Assembly: GCA_027575765.1 (NCBI GenBank)
Contig: JANBPT010000511.1
Location: 1 to 32,900, forward strand
DNA: 32,900 nt
Source: Tieghemiomyces parasiticus
Lineage: Eukaryota > Kickxellomycota > Dimargaritomycetes > Dimargaritales > Dimargaritaceae
Reading direction: 5' to 3'
A program made the position numbers and the translations under genes. Below, piece after piece: positions 21,901-29,936 of the stretch. The first letter of the stretch is position 1; each line of letters opens with the position of its first letter. The notes under the pieces were generated by a model. The model saw only the letters and a list, made by a program, of their open reading frames with translations, did no database searches and was not told the origin of the DNA.

Positions 21901-24900
21901 GAAGCTAATTGAGTTAGGGCGGCGCCCAGCGGGGTCACAATCGTGGCCAACAAGGCGGGCGACAGGTGACCCGGCCGCGTTAAATGGGCCAGAAGGGCCC
22001 TCAAGTACGGAACGGCAACATTTGGCAGGGCCGCGACAAGCTCGGCAGCAGCGGCTTGACGACGCTGGGCTGGAGTCGGGGACGGCAGTAGCTGCTCAGT
22101 ATCACCCAGGGCCTCTTCGAGAGCGGCGTCGGGTGTTGTTAGCAGGTAAAAGAAATGCCCCACGTGGGTCAGGGCAGTAGTCAGGCCTTCGTAGCAGACC
22201 GCGGGTAGGCCGGCGACGAGCCGGGCGGCGGTCAAGAGAAGAGCCGGATGAACCGACAGGGTTGTGTGGTTCGGGAGGGTCACGTCTACCGGCCAGCCAC
22301 GCTGCCAGCGCTCCGCGAAGGACCGACCGAGCTGGGCGACGTCACGGAGAGAGGCTGGTGGCAAAGCGTCCCTAGTTTCCCCCACGTCGGAAGTGGTAGC
22401 CGCCTGGAGCCAGGTTTGACCCCGGGAGGACCGATCCAAGGCGTATGCGGTGAGGACGCGGGCCAGGTCGGCGGGCTGATAAGGGGCGGTGGATGTCGCG
22501 TCGTTGGGGGCGCACTCGTTGGCCGGAAGAGCAATCTCGATGCCGCGGTTACGCATGGCCCGCGACAGCTCGCCAAACTGCGGGTTGCAAGTCATGAAGA
22601 GACGGAAGTTCGGGTGGGGCACAATGGTGCGGACGGTACTATCGACCAAGCCGCGTTCGTGGAGGGCCAGGTTGCCGTTGGGCTCCAATAGGCCATTCAG
22701 TCGGTCGAGTACGGAGGGACTACATAGGTTCGCATTGTCGATGAGGAGCCAGTCGCCACGCTCCAAAGCTTCAACAAGCACACCGTCGATCCATTCGAAA
22801 CGACCCTGGACGGGGAGCGGGACGGCGGCGGCAAGGTCGCGGTGCTGCATCTCGAGCGCAGTAAGACGTGGTCCCAACGTACCATCCTGGACCAGACCGC
22901 TCACCACGGGGTGGAGGAGTGTGAGGAGGCGTTTGATGGGCCGCAAGGCGGCGGCCGGGTCGGCGGCCTGGACACAGCGACGGTGCAGAGCCCACAGGTC
23001 GGCAAGCGGGGTGGATAGCCGGGCGGTCGCGGTGGTCAAGTATGTGCGCGCCACCTGGGCTAGCAGGGTCTGTAGCCCGTCGACCAGCCGCGTGCGGTGG
23101 CGGTGCAAATCGTACTGTTCAAAGCCGCCCAGTAGTTCCATCGCGTCCACGGCGCTGTTCATGGCAAACTCACGGAGAGGATGGCCCGTGAGGCGGGAGA
23201 GCAGACGGACCAGGTGGGTCTTACCCACAGCCGGCCCGCCGACCAGGAGCGGGAGCCAGCGGTGACGCACACAGAGCATGAGAGTTTCCAAGGCCGGCAG
23301 GGTGCCAGGAAGGATGTACAGGTCATCCGTATTTTGATCAGCCAAAGGAGGGGGAGGGATGCGGGGCAGGGCGGCCTTACCCACGCGGAGGGTGGTCGGT
23401 GAGAGTTCCAGGTTTGGGACCTGTTCCATCTCGCAGCTATCCGCTCGGTTCTCGTCAGCTACGATACACTCGTCGGAATCCGTGGCTTGGCCGACAGCTG
23501 TTGCTACCCGCCAGAACAGTTCGCGGGCGCGCTGACGGTCGTGTGGGGTGCGCAGGCGTTGTAGATACAATATGGAAAGGTAGTCGACCGGGCGAGCGTC
23601 TTTACCCAGCACATCACCCGCGTCGCGCAGAAGGGCCAGCCAGCGGAACACATCGCGGAGGTTGAATTCCCAGGGCGCACCGGTCTGGCCAAACTCACGG
23701 CGCACCATGGTGGCTTCGTGCAGCTGCTGATTAAATGCTAATACGGTGCTCAAAGTCGGAGTAGGGACGCTGGGGTGGGCGTGGCGCAGAATGGCCTCAA
23801 GGTCCACCGGTGTGAGGGCATCGACATAGATCTGGGTAAACCGGTTGACGAACGACTGCGGGAGGCCCTTACGACCGCCACCTTGGCCCAGCGGATTCTG
23901 GGCCGCGAATACGCGGAAGGTCGGATGGCGCGGGAAACTACGGTCTAGCTCGGGCACATAGACCGTACCACGGTGGTCCAGGCAGGCGTTCAGGCCTTCC
24001 AGCACGGTCTGCGAGGCGAGATTGATTTCATCCAGGAGTACCCAGTGACCGTCGCGCATGGCGCGCAGGAAGGCCGCGTCGCACCAGCGAAAGGCCCCGC
24101 CGCGCACGTCGTCGTCGCTTTCGGCCGGCAGATCGGCACCAAACAAGTCCGCCAGGTCGGTCTGCTCAGATAAATTGAGACGCACCAGGGGGAACCCGGC
24201 CGCGGCGGCCAGGGCTGCCACCAGGCTAGTCTTTCCCACGCCAGGACTGCCCTCGAGAAGAAGGGGCTTGCCGATCTGAAGACCACCTAGCAGTCGCATG
24301 AGGTTCCGGAAAGGGGTGGGCGCGTGAAACGTAAAGTCAACAGACGCCGAGGGTATTGGGCCGCGGGCGATGGTAAAGGCTCCGGCGCCGAAGGTGGTCT
24401 CCGTGAGGCTCAAGTCAGCCGGAGTGGGATCGACAAGCGGCAACTCCGAGGCAGGGCGACCGGCGGCCCGGGAGGCCAGCTCGACCAGCTGCTCGTGACA
24501 TGACGTCCGGAACGTCTGGAGGTGTTCGGACGAGGTGAACCGTCCGGCGGCAGCGTGGGTACCTAGCCCATCGACGGCCGTCAGACGGCCACCGTAAACG
24601 AAGGCGAGCGGGGCCGGCAGGCGATCGCGGGTGGCGCGCAGGAAATCCGCCCACCCAAGGTAATCCCTGAGACTGAAATTCGTCCCAGCGGCGGGGCCAT
24701 GTGGGACGTGGGCGCTAAACCACGCGGTAAATGCTAGGACAGCGGAGGCATAGGGCAGCCAGGTCGGGTCACCCAGGCGCTCGGCGACGATACGGAGCAA
24801 GTCGTCCTGGTTCGTCACTGGGGGGACCCAGATCTCGGTGAATCGGTTCCGCAGGGCCGGCGAGAGCTCGCGTTTGCCGTAGTCGCCCCCAGGGTTCATA

Positions 24901-27900
24901 GTGGCCAAGAACCGGAAATCGGCGTGGCCCGTGAGCTCCTCCAGCTGTACCCCGCCGCGTTCGGCCAGGGCCAGGGTGCACCCGGGTTCCAGGACCGAGT
25001 TGAGCCGTTCCAACACGGAGTCGTCGGCCAGAGCTATTTCGTCCAAAAGGAAGAGATGGCCCTGACGGAGGGCCTGTACGAGGGGACCATCGCGCCACTC
25101 GAAGAGGGCCCCGGCACGGGCATGCAGGTCGCGTAGCCGCCCAATGGCAGCCTGGAGGGCCAGGTGATCACTAGGAAACTCCGGGACGGCGACCATGGCC
25201 TGGAAGCGGTCCCAACGGGCCTCGGTGGTCTCCACTGCCTCCGGATTAAGATCGATCTCCGCCTCGTCCCCACTGTCTGTGTCCATGGTGCGCAGCTCGG
25301 CGACGGCCACAGGCTCTTCGGCCACCTCCACTCCAGCGCAGCTTGTGTCGAGCCCGACGGAATCCAACTGACAGATCAGGTCGTCATCGACGCGTTCCTC
25401 GTTCTCGCTGGCCTCAGAAGGCTTCAGGATTTGCTCTGCCAGATGAAAGAACCGCGCTAACTCTTGGTGCAGCTGGGTCGTCAGGCGGCCACGTGAACGT
25501 GCGGGACGTTGGCCGCCAAGGAGGTCAGCCGTCTCGGTATTCTGGTGACAGTTGAGGATGTGCAAGGGCCTGTCGTAGATGACCTCGAGCATCTGGCACA
25601 CTGTAGTCTTACCCGTACCGGTCTCACCAACCAGAAGGACAGGCTCGCGCTGGCGCACGGCGTTGATAACCAGGGCGAACTGGCGGCGCAGGGCCCCCGT
25701 CCAGGCCACGGGTGGAGCGGACCCGGTGGCCACACGAGCCTGATACGCCAGGTACTCAGGCATGTCCTCGACGGCGTAGATGAAATTCTCGTCGATGGTG
25801 ACCCGCATAACGTCTTCGAGTGCCTGCTTGACAACGACGCGGTCGGCCGGCCGCCGGACACGCTCGGCCAGGATCATGTACCCATGGGAGGCCAAGGCTT
25901 CGAGCCCGACGACCGGGCGGAGGGCCCAGCGGAAGAGGTCGCGAAGGGTAATGAACCCGTGCTTAGACTCGAACACCCTGGCGGTCTGGCGCGCGGCGGT
26001 GAGCTTGCGGTAAACCTGGACCATACGGCGGCCGTACGACGGAGCAATTTTGCAGCGGGCGGCCAAAATGGTCTCAAGTTCGTCCTCAGGGAGGTCGTCA
26101 AAGTGAAGCTCGACAAACCGATTACGGAAGGCGCGACTCAGGGCCTTCCGTCCGCCATAGAGACCCGCGGGGTTTTGCGTGGCAAAGAGGCGGAAATTCG
26201 GGTGGGGGTGGATGACCTCTTGAGTCTCAGCTAGAAGGAGCTCTCGGTTGTCGTCCAGTAGCCGATTCAGGGCTTCGAGGACATCACTGGGGGCAAGGTT
26301 GAGTTCGTCAAGTACGAGCCAGTGACCTGCACGGAGGGCCTGAACGAGGGCACCCTCGCGGAACACCAGGCGTTCGCCCTCAGCGACGTACGACCCCAGG
26401 TACTCCTGGAGGTCGGTGTGTTCGTGGTTGTTGATCCGTACAAACCGGTGGCCTGCAATCTTAGCCAGGTACTCCACCATACTGGTCTTGCCACTGGAAG
26501 TGGGGCCCTGTAGGAGGACCGGGTAGGCACCGTGCATGGTGACCCGCGCTAGATCAGCGAGGTGCTGCCTGACCGATGGGGTCAGGATATAGTAGGCGGT
26601 GGTCGCTGGATCGATCAACTCCGGCCCACGCGGGAGGAAGTAGCCGGCGAAGGGCACCTCGGCCGCGACGACGTTCGACGCACTAGTATCGTCCCCATCA
26701 TCCGTGCCAGCAGTACCACTCTTGGGCAATTCGAGGGCCGGGCACTTCCCCAGGTGCTTAGTCAGTTCGGCGCCCAACCGGGTCTGGCTGGCCGGAGCCA
26801 ATTGGGTGACAAACGTCATCGTGAGACCGTCATGGAGGGCGCGACGCAACGGGTAGCGGGCCACGGCGCCCTGAACGTAGCGGAGGGCACGGGCCAGACT
26901 GCGAACGCTGTAATGCGGGCGCTGGTTGGCACCATCGACCAATGTATGGGCGGCTGCAAGGTCCTTGGCCGCGCGGTAAAAATCGGCCACGCGAGTGGCC
27001 AGCGGCCCGGGGTCACCGCGGGCCGCGGGGGTCAGATAGGTCCGAATAATTAGAGCGAGATCGTCAGGACGGGCATCCGGGGAGACGGCGTATAGTTCAG
27101 TGAACCGGGAGCGGAGACCGGGAGGGAGATCGCGTTTTCCCACGTCGGTGGCTGGGTTGATACAGGCGAACAGGCGGAAGTTCCGGTGGCGGGGGACCGG
27201 TGTGACGTCCCCGCGCTCGGTGAGAAGAACCGAGCCGGTAGGGTGCTGTAAAAGATCGCCTAGGGCTTCCAAGGTCTCGGCACTGGCCAGATTCATTTCG
27301 TCGAGAAGGACCCAGTGGCCCAACCGAAGAGAGCGAACCAGGGTACCCTCCACGAAGCTGAATACTAGGTGACGATCGAGGTGGCCGAGCTGGGCCGCAA
27401 ACGTTTTGACGCGGTCCGCGAAGTTGTGCCAGGAACGGCCCAGGGCGGCGAGGTCATCATGCGGGGAGGCCGAGCCCCGAGCTCGTTTAGGCTTGCTCGC
27501 AGGTCGACCGTCCTCAGCATTGTTGTCCGGGCCACCCGCCTTACCGCCTTTGCGCTGCAGGCGTTGTTCGGCCAGCTTGACGGCGCCAGTAAATGCTTGG
27601 ACGAGGAAGCGCCACTGCTGCTTGACAAAGTATTCGCGGACCTTCTTCAGGTAGGCCAGGTTTTTGATCTGCGAGAAGGTACGCGGAAACAGGTCCTCGA
27701 AAGTGTCCTTGAGCGGGAGGGCGAGTACGCGGGCATCGACGGGCTTGAACCCGCCCAGGAGGTCGGCCGAGTCACTCTGCTGGGAAAGATTGATCACGTG
27801 TAAGGGACGGTGGAGAAGGTCAGCCAGGTGCTGGACGGCAGTGGTCTTGCCGGCACCGGTCTCGCCCACGAGAAGAACCGGCTCGTTCATGGTCACGGCG

Positions 27901-29936
27901 GCGCCCAGGCGCTCCAGTGTGCGCAGGGCGAGGTGCGTGTAGGCGAACCGTCCGGACGAGTCTCGAGCGGTGGCGGCCACCAGCCCGTCGGCCACGGGCA
28001 GGGTGATGCGGCCGATCTGAAGGCGCTGGGCGTGGTTGGTAACCAGGGCCGGGCGGTGGGTGGCCTCCCATTGTTCGACAGTGTCCGCTGTAAGACCTAG
28101 GCCGGCCCCCAGCGCCTGCAATAGGACGAGCCGGGCGGCTGGAGAAGGTACCATCTCAGCAAACACATCCCCGCCGGCCTGGTAGAGTGCCAGTTGGCTG
28201 TCACGGGTCAGCGTGATGGGGGCCGAGCCGACGGCTGTCGTGCCGACATTGGCATAGTAAGCGTCGACCCGATGGACCCATTTGAAGAGGTCACGGGCGG
28301 ACAGGACCCGGACAGTGCCGCCGGATTGAGCGACCGCGGGGGTCAGCGTAGCCTGGCGTACGGCGTGGAACGTGGCCACAAGGTGGGGACTCAATTCGTC
28401 CAAACGAGGGTACCTCTCAGCCACGGCCCGGGTCAGTTCGTCGAGTTGCAAGGCATGCACCTCGACGGTAGTCCAGAGCTGGCCCAACACCTGGTCACTG
28501 GCGCCGGGGCGGACCACCGCGCGGCCATCGGCCAGGCGAGTCACGCGGCGGGTGGCAAACAACTGGAACCGGTGATGAGCTGGGAGCCGCTCTCCACGAC
28601 CAGGGACGAAGAGAACACGTTCCTCGAGGAGTGGGACCAAGGCGGAGACCACGTCGAGCGGGGCCAGGTCGACGTCCTCAATCAGGATCCACCAGCCCGC
28701 CGTCACAGCCGCGGCCAGAACGCCAGGTTGCCAGCGGAACTCGCCGGGCGTGGAAGTGGTCACGTAGGTCCCAAGCAGTACCTTGGTGTCAGTCTGGTCG
28801 CCCAGGTGCAGTTTGACGAGGCGGTGACCCGTCGCAGTGGCCAGATATTCGACTAGGCAGGTCTTACCGGCGCCGGTTTCTCCCTCTAGGAGGGCTGGGG
28901 CACCCAGTGAGGCGGCCAAAGCCAGGGCGCGGAGATTAGCGGTGGTAGTCGGCGCGAGGACTAAAGGGGCGGTGACTGGGGTCGCTGACAGTTGGACGGC
29001 GGGTTCCGGGGACCTCACCAGGAGAACGCCAGACACGGAGACAGTCAGCGGACACAGGGCAGCCGTATTCAAAAGCCAGGCCGGACCGGCGGCGGGGGCC
29101 GGAGTGGCAAAGAATCGTTGGTTGGTGGTGAGGATCAGGTCTCGCTCGGCCTGGATACGTTCCTGCGTGCGAAACGGGGCCAGCTCAAACGGCTGCCGAC
29201 TCTCAGCGGCGAGGACGCGGTCGAGGACCGTGGTGACCTCCTTAGATCCAGCACCGAGGGAGCGGGCCAGGGCGGTGGAGGCGTAGTAGATTGCTGCGGG
29301 AAGGTGACCCGCCGTTGTGTCGACCACAAACGTCTCGAGGGCGCCCCAGTTCCAAAGTGGACGGAAGAGGCGCGGGTGCAAGTCCAACAACCGATCGGCG
29401 GCAGTGATCAAGCGGGCGCGGGCCTCAGGGGAGTGTGGGCCCGTCGCCAGATCGGTCAACGGACAGGGTTGACCTGCAAAGAACCCGGCAGCTAACTGGG
29501 CCGCCTGCGGATAGTTGGGGAGGAGTTGGGCGAAGGCCACAACGGCTAGATCGACGGGCCGCCACATTACTCCGTCGGCCGCGGGCACCTGATCAAAGAT
29601 GGCCGTGTGGGACCCCGGGAGACACCACCGCGCTATGAGGTCGAGAAGAACAGGGCGGAAAAGGAGGGCGACGGCCGTAGTGTGGGACGGACTGAGAAGC
29701 AAGGCGCTGAGGGCGTCCAGGGCCCGGACGCTGTCGGCGTGGTGGCTGGTGGTAGTCGATGGTGCGGAGAAGGTGGCCTGTAATGCGGCCAATTGAGCTA
29801 GGACGGCCGTCGTGTCAAGCTGCAGGGTATCCTCCGGGTTTGCCACTTCCCGAAGGGCGTCATTGAGGCCGCCGGCTAGTAGGTCGCTCAGCCCGGGTAG
29901 GTAATCGAGCCGGAAGGGATCGAAGTCGGTCGTCAT
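12918..29936 (-). CDS. MDN1: Midasin (Mdn1/Rea1), giant dynein-like AAA+ ATPase of 60S ribosome assembly
   Basis: Midasin uses ATP to strip assembly factors (Ytm1 and Rsa4, via their UBL domains) from pre-60S particles in the nucleolus and nucleoplasm. The reading frame is one exon of 5,672 residues, longer than yeast Rea1 (about 4,900) and near human (about 5,600). An N-terminal domain (1-330) precedes six AAA modules with P-loops at 352-359, 691-698, 1144-1151, 1437-1444, 1896-1903 and 2233-2240. Walker B is LLDE-type in AAA2 to AAA5, but IED in AAA1 (about 419-421) and IDN in AAA6 (D2400-N2401). A long helical linker follows, then an acidic tail (about 4680-5360) and a MIDAS domain with DDSKS (5466-5470) and LSDG (D5577). 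The end, YLVLRDIKALPSVLADALRQ, is typical of midasins. The frame stays open upstream to an ATG at 30020, but I start at 29936 because of the GCCACCATG context. AAA2 has a helical insert of the kind known in this family, and AAA4 carries an acidic insert. Confidence 0.98.
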   Translation of the reverse strand: MTTDFDPFRLDYLPGLSDLLAGGLNDALREVANPEDTLQLDTTAVLAQLAALQATFSAPSTTTSHHADSVRALDALSALLLSPSHTTAVALLFRPVLLDLIARWCLPGSHTAIFDQVPAADGVMWRPVDLAVVAFAQLLPNYPQAAQLAAGFFAGQPCPLTDLATGPHSPEARARLITAADRLLDLHPRLFRPLWNWGALETFVVDTTAGHLPAAIYYASTALARSLGAGSKEVTTVLDRVLAAESRQPFELAPFRTQERIQAERDLILTTNQRFFATPAPAAGPAWLLNTAALCPLTVSVSGVLLVRSPEPAVQLSATPVTAPLVLAPTTTANLRALALAASLGAPALLEGETGAGKTCLVEYLATATGHRLVKLHLGDQTDTKVLLGTYVTTSTPGEFRWQPGVLAAAVTAGWWILIEDVDLAPLDVVSALVPLLEERVLFVPGRGERLPAHHRFQLFATRRVTRLADGRAVVRPGASDQVLGQLWTTVEVHALQLDELTRAVAERYPRLDELSPHLVATFHAVRQATLTPAVAQSGGTVRVLSARDLFKWVHRVDAYYANVGTTAVGSAPITLTRDSQLALYQAGGDVFAEMVPSPAARLVLLQALGAGLGLTADTVEQWEATHRPALVTNHAQRLQIGRITLPVADGLVAATARDSSGRFAYTHLALRTLERLGAAVTMNEPVLLVGETGAGKTTAVQHLADLLHRPLHVINLSQQSDSADLLGGFKPVDARVLALPLKDTFEDLFPRTFSQIKNLAYLKKVREYFVKQQWRFLVQAFTGAVKLAEQRLQRKGGKAGGPDNNAEDGRPASKPKRARGSASPHDDLAALGRSWHNFADRVKTFAAQLGHLDRHLVFSFVEGTLVRSLRLGHWVLLDEMNLASAETLEALGDLLQHPTGSVLLTERGDVTPVPRHRNFRLFACINPATDVGKRDLPPGLRSRFTELYAVSPDARPDDLALIIRTYLTPAARGDPGPLATRVADFYRAAKDLAAAHTLVDGANQRPHYSVRSLARALRYVQGAVARYPLRRALHDGLTMTFVTQLAPASQTRLGAELTKHLGKCPALELPKSGTAGTDDGDDTSASNVVAAEVPFAGYFLPRGPELIDPATTAYYILTPSVRQHLADLARVTMHGAYPVLLQGPTSSGKTSMVEYLAKIAGHRFVRINNHEHTDLQEYLGSYVAEGERLVFREGALVQALRAGHWLVLDELNLAPSDVLEALNRLLDDNRELLLAETQEVIHPHPNFRLFATQNPAGLYGGRKALSRAFRNRFVELHFDDLPEDELETILAARCKIAPSYGRRMVQVYRKLTAARQTARVFESKHGFITLRDLFRWALRPVVGLEALASHGYMILAERVRRPADRVVVKQALEDVMRVTIDENFIYAVEDMPEYLAYQARVATGSAPPVAWTGALRRQFALVINAVRQREPVLLVGETGTGKTTVCQMLEVIYDRPLHILNCHQNTETADLLGGQRPARSRGRLTTQLHQELARFFHLAEQILKPSEASENEERVDDDLICQLDSVGLDTSCAGVEVAEEPVAVAELRTMDTDSGDEAEIDLNPEAVETTEARWDRFQAMVAVPEFPSDHLALQAAIGRLRDLHARAGALFEWRDGPLVQALRQGHLFLLDEIALADDSVLERLNSVLEPGCTLALAERGGVQLEELTGHADFRFLATMNPGGDYGKRELSPALRNRFTEIWVPPVTNQDDLLRIVAERLGDPTWLPYASAVLAFTAWFSAHVPHGPAAGTNFSLRDYLGWADFLRATRDRLPAPLAFVYGGRLTAVDGLGTHAAAGRFTSSEHLQTFRTSCHEQLVELASRAAGRPASELPLVDPTPADLSLTETTFGAGAFTIARGPIPSASVDFTFHAPTPFRNLMRLLGGLQIGKPLLLEGSPGVGKTSLVAALAAAAGFPLVRLNLSEQTDLADLFGADLPAESDDDVRGGAFRWCDAAFLRAMRDGHWVLLDEINLASQTVLEGLNACLDHRGTVYVPELDRSFPRHPTFRVFAAQNPLGQGGGRKGLPQSFVNRFTQIYVDALTPVDLEAILRHAHPSVPTPTLSTVLAFNQQLHEATMVRREFGQTGAPWEFNLRDVFRWLALLRDAGDVLGKDARPVDYLSILYLQRLRTPHDRQRARELFWRVATAVGQATDSDECIVADENRADSCEMEQVPNLELSPTTLRVGKAALPRIPPPPLADQNTDDLYILPGTLPALETLMLCVRHRWLPLLVGGPAVGKTHLVRLLSRLTGHPLREFAMNSAVDAMELLGGFEQYDLHRHRTRLVDGLQTLLAQVARTYLTTATARLSTPLADLWALHRRCVQAADPAAALRPIKRLLTLLHPVVSGLVQDGTLGPRLTALEMQHRDLAAAVPLPVQGRFEWIDGVLVEALERGDWLLIDNANLCSPSVLDRLNGLLEPNGNLALHERGLVDSTVRTIVPHPNFRLFMTCNPQFGELSRAMRNRGIEIALPANECAPNDATSTAPYQPADLARVLTAYALDRSSRGQTWLQAATTSDVGETRDALPPASLRDVAQLGRSFAERWQRGWPVDVTLPNHTTLSVHPALLLTAARLVAGLPAVCYEGLTTALTHVGHFFYLLTTPDAALEEALGDTEQLLPSPTPAQRRQAAAAELVAALPNVAVPYLRALLAHLTRPGHLSPALLATIVTPLGAALTQLASHPVQSALADYEVRVGASVGGCPHAFAGQHLKVRYDAILQRALVEAPGASAAEINSAYAALLDTWRLTVNLTVMLAVERDEARAAFAADPTTWSATQRSLGFHAGRVPTAPPAVVPLAPYLDALAALLDEAATAITQLPVITLATPDIGCLWDLLRLRARLADLGRASGLEMSAAADLGRRLIAAFEVLRGLPWATSMAAWSVATEAGATFVSAVGLRAGELAGRVWTEFHPVPLTAPELLVVHDRIIEVNRILADSPAARQWLRDPLSTSAAHVVAARRDLVTAHATLYALEAQCESDRPTLLTPLVATIDALATQFTPSEEAHDGVSHHSTQDVKPEDKRKEEEETTADHPFLALLDYFTLALERRVVTGLRRWLVLAADADASDTIRSDLVRDLRDLLQYGLQVTTRDPLTLTAHQRTLWLLEADARSTDLHPLLTELTAAAGDRLWTQRPTGPAALTRDAVTQEMTALVVSLGTGPADQLAATRRQLAHVRTPLEAFATYFKDPLTAEATDLLLIHLHLLRWTAGGQPSPAHDLTADHVLDTLLSLSQARCSTKSEPLDVDLAVYTHLGDAPLPTEPGLSLRTSLDHTLKACAAIARHEPATRHLGQAYFALGLGLANLLVPETAVDPAMKQLLAWESLFADHRSAQADVDTAAGMQIALTGHPTSMALRQYQLRLDSVIARARTLPAARIQRPDPAAFAQVFRDTRHLLQNVLGTQSLSPLLTQLTARIDSHFLPPAATVERLAFVQDTLHHLLGRLSARYPTYRDVIVPLQAFVRHAQHGLAYLAVPTSTGTTPEAGDNLAYDLLAFPFFGCLRPRAWLTMAISPERLAVIRSQCLADGDEGGLKKYLAILRTLLYWLRTRWAATAPLEHATNDLVEARDALFAQVQSVWHAVAERRRERAREEGSLYKTRPDHFDAEDPEAAEARELQTLFPSYAEEFSEFQKGDGEGASDSAMAPVELAKRQLDAAADLDADVLADLVSLHRDLYLRPAPEVSSDPHRLRTVLRVYTAVGEGLLPAADLPASAAQRLIPAHLAALNAVAPRNASGPETPGLAFGRYLAVREPGDRYDFYADPHLNETSTFAALLGELDARLVQLQAAWPEQPVLARLRDLVTRLRSQPASSPLAKWLTGVELFLTQAQDWELYASREFALRPWLDRLSQVVVHWRQLELECWPHLLEGEFRRHRRRAHVWWLHLYNLVIAPLVPSEDREADDEDADRSDPTALLTTLVSFLRTSTLGEFAARLELLRAFAKHLATVPSTTSNSSIGPLLDHVIHYYSVYEAPLAAERRQGVQPVAKELTDFVRIATFKDVNVHALRASAQKTHRELHKCLQKVRAVLNTPVDALITRVDSRVLLTVSETEAAASADPSDTALLPAQMSSKDARRLLLRRNRPTTSAPTIYHEFLAGVESQMRPGLQTITDVVDRLADTSLDPLSLTSQVIAAVARPRYDQWAPALRRLQRLVADGGLYRDTLPISRGVAAFAHHAVIRMTDLKNSAPTVDPEKDVEAQRTTRAQFYRRLKVIKQKTLTDYVRQLKRLGLKPRPRPDIRQRLQPATLFSTPYTDLEGAFFKPLALVDPEALTAHPQLENAALAWQRADQQYPRLLARLTLVQQAPSSPVAPDLPPGTTERLVGYSESAVDGVILLRDRLRTLAPAVAQVTLLTCAWAPAVATRVSCAVLAPGWFATFRDLASYVAMVHESVGQTVEILEANCKPEGEAPGFLRCLRQLYSQAAALTATLTSYVTQLHSLGEADPCFAPPGILAVWDETFTFLRSLPAEATELLVRNPDLRGFLEPMVSSLSGFLADHHDLSTPTMIEPVAIDAADAAPCDSGTLPPSLLTAARALDSLVDGLLIAFQAIRLAAPANELTQDRKMEGTDDEDDADGDFLPDEALTRPHQQFANLKTALALDQVTRNLIQVTMAVRTALLDPLATPSIQAYLRRALAEANAFVAQYVRLAQHAVVDLVLYHGAAARVAYLLTTAAVHLLRDGFCTPAPEEDGEAGDDGADGEAADGTGMGEGTGEKNVSDEIENEDQVEGTKDEEKDDKANDPNRDREGEDIEMEQDFDGDLGDADLTDADDQSDGDEEDDEEPELSEQIGDVDLNDPTAVDDKLWDDDAPDDQDPAEAQLDPNQATTAGEQETVAKEEEDGGQDDKKDAQQKKKEEEKEDPNQPPSNEGPEDGTENEPGDEDAENSEPEDELGAEMNPDDLAPMDPKAGDTMDLPDDLGMPDPENEQEGEDQEDGAEEPEGPDDGADDPRLGDEAGPTVQPPEDEAGADGEGPDDEVGNAAEPDRPLDDAMDQDGDEADPEVGAEDDDSAEDSTRPDPADEQGDAPAEQPEPEETPQDEEDETAAAAGEAGENAMDEDQPGEQPDEDNAEAPKAALNDHQMPETYGVEEDGDEGQAQEAIKAQPQAGQGTDDDEKEKEDGKEDDMAPRSEADRIDRPDARQGESSAQDTADTQATREAAQDAPAQESDDVNATERHANPYRSLADATESWSRRLHLTERPEDTPAGDNDPTRDEPETKEAEPEAMDVDGAFEYTREDEQHAHAALADAPVAEAPQADGEIGHAPQPDETDRSLPEDTSEPLEVDTEEARARLEALMRGEDPDGTNGTDDEGQAAATAAHALDGALLQNGPAEDSGLLEDDDQPADPDPTLLNHAEEEPAAEEARAEATRQALARATEQLKAAGPNLTRDAALTLWQRYEALTHDLALSLCEQLRLILEPTLATQLRGDYRTGKRLNMRKIIPYIASEYKKDKIWLRRTKPSKRQYQILIAVDDSKSMAGSRAVELAFETLALTTRALTQLEAGSLAVARFGHRLDVLHPFDTPFTSDTGAALLTDFTFQQTRTNVAHMLDESLDLFDDARQAAGSTGGGSAADLWQLHLILSDGVCEDHDRLRALVRRGAERRVMVLFIVLDNKPANQSILELNHVAYETVDGVQRLRMARYLDSFPFTYYLVLRDIKALPSVLADALRQYFSLVAEQ
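13870..15893 (-). other. Acidic Asp/Glu-rich low-complexity segment of midasin
   Basis: About 680 residues dominated by D, E, G, A, P and Q (for example DEEDE and EEDDEEPE-like runs) link the dynein-like linker to the MIDAS domain. Family members have a comparable flexible acidic tether that lets the MIDAS domain swing to the AAA ring. The low complexity leaves long open frames on the opposite strand (14169-14996, 14791-15369, 15418-15954), which read as S/V/G-rich shadows and are not genes. Confidence 0.9.
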
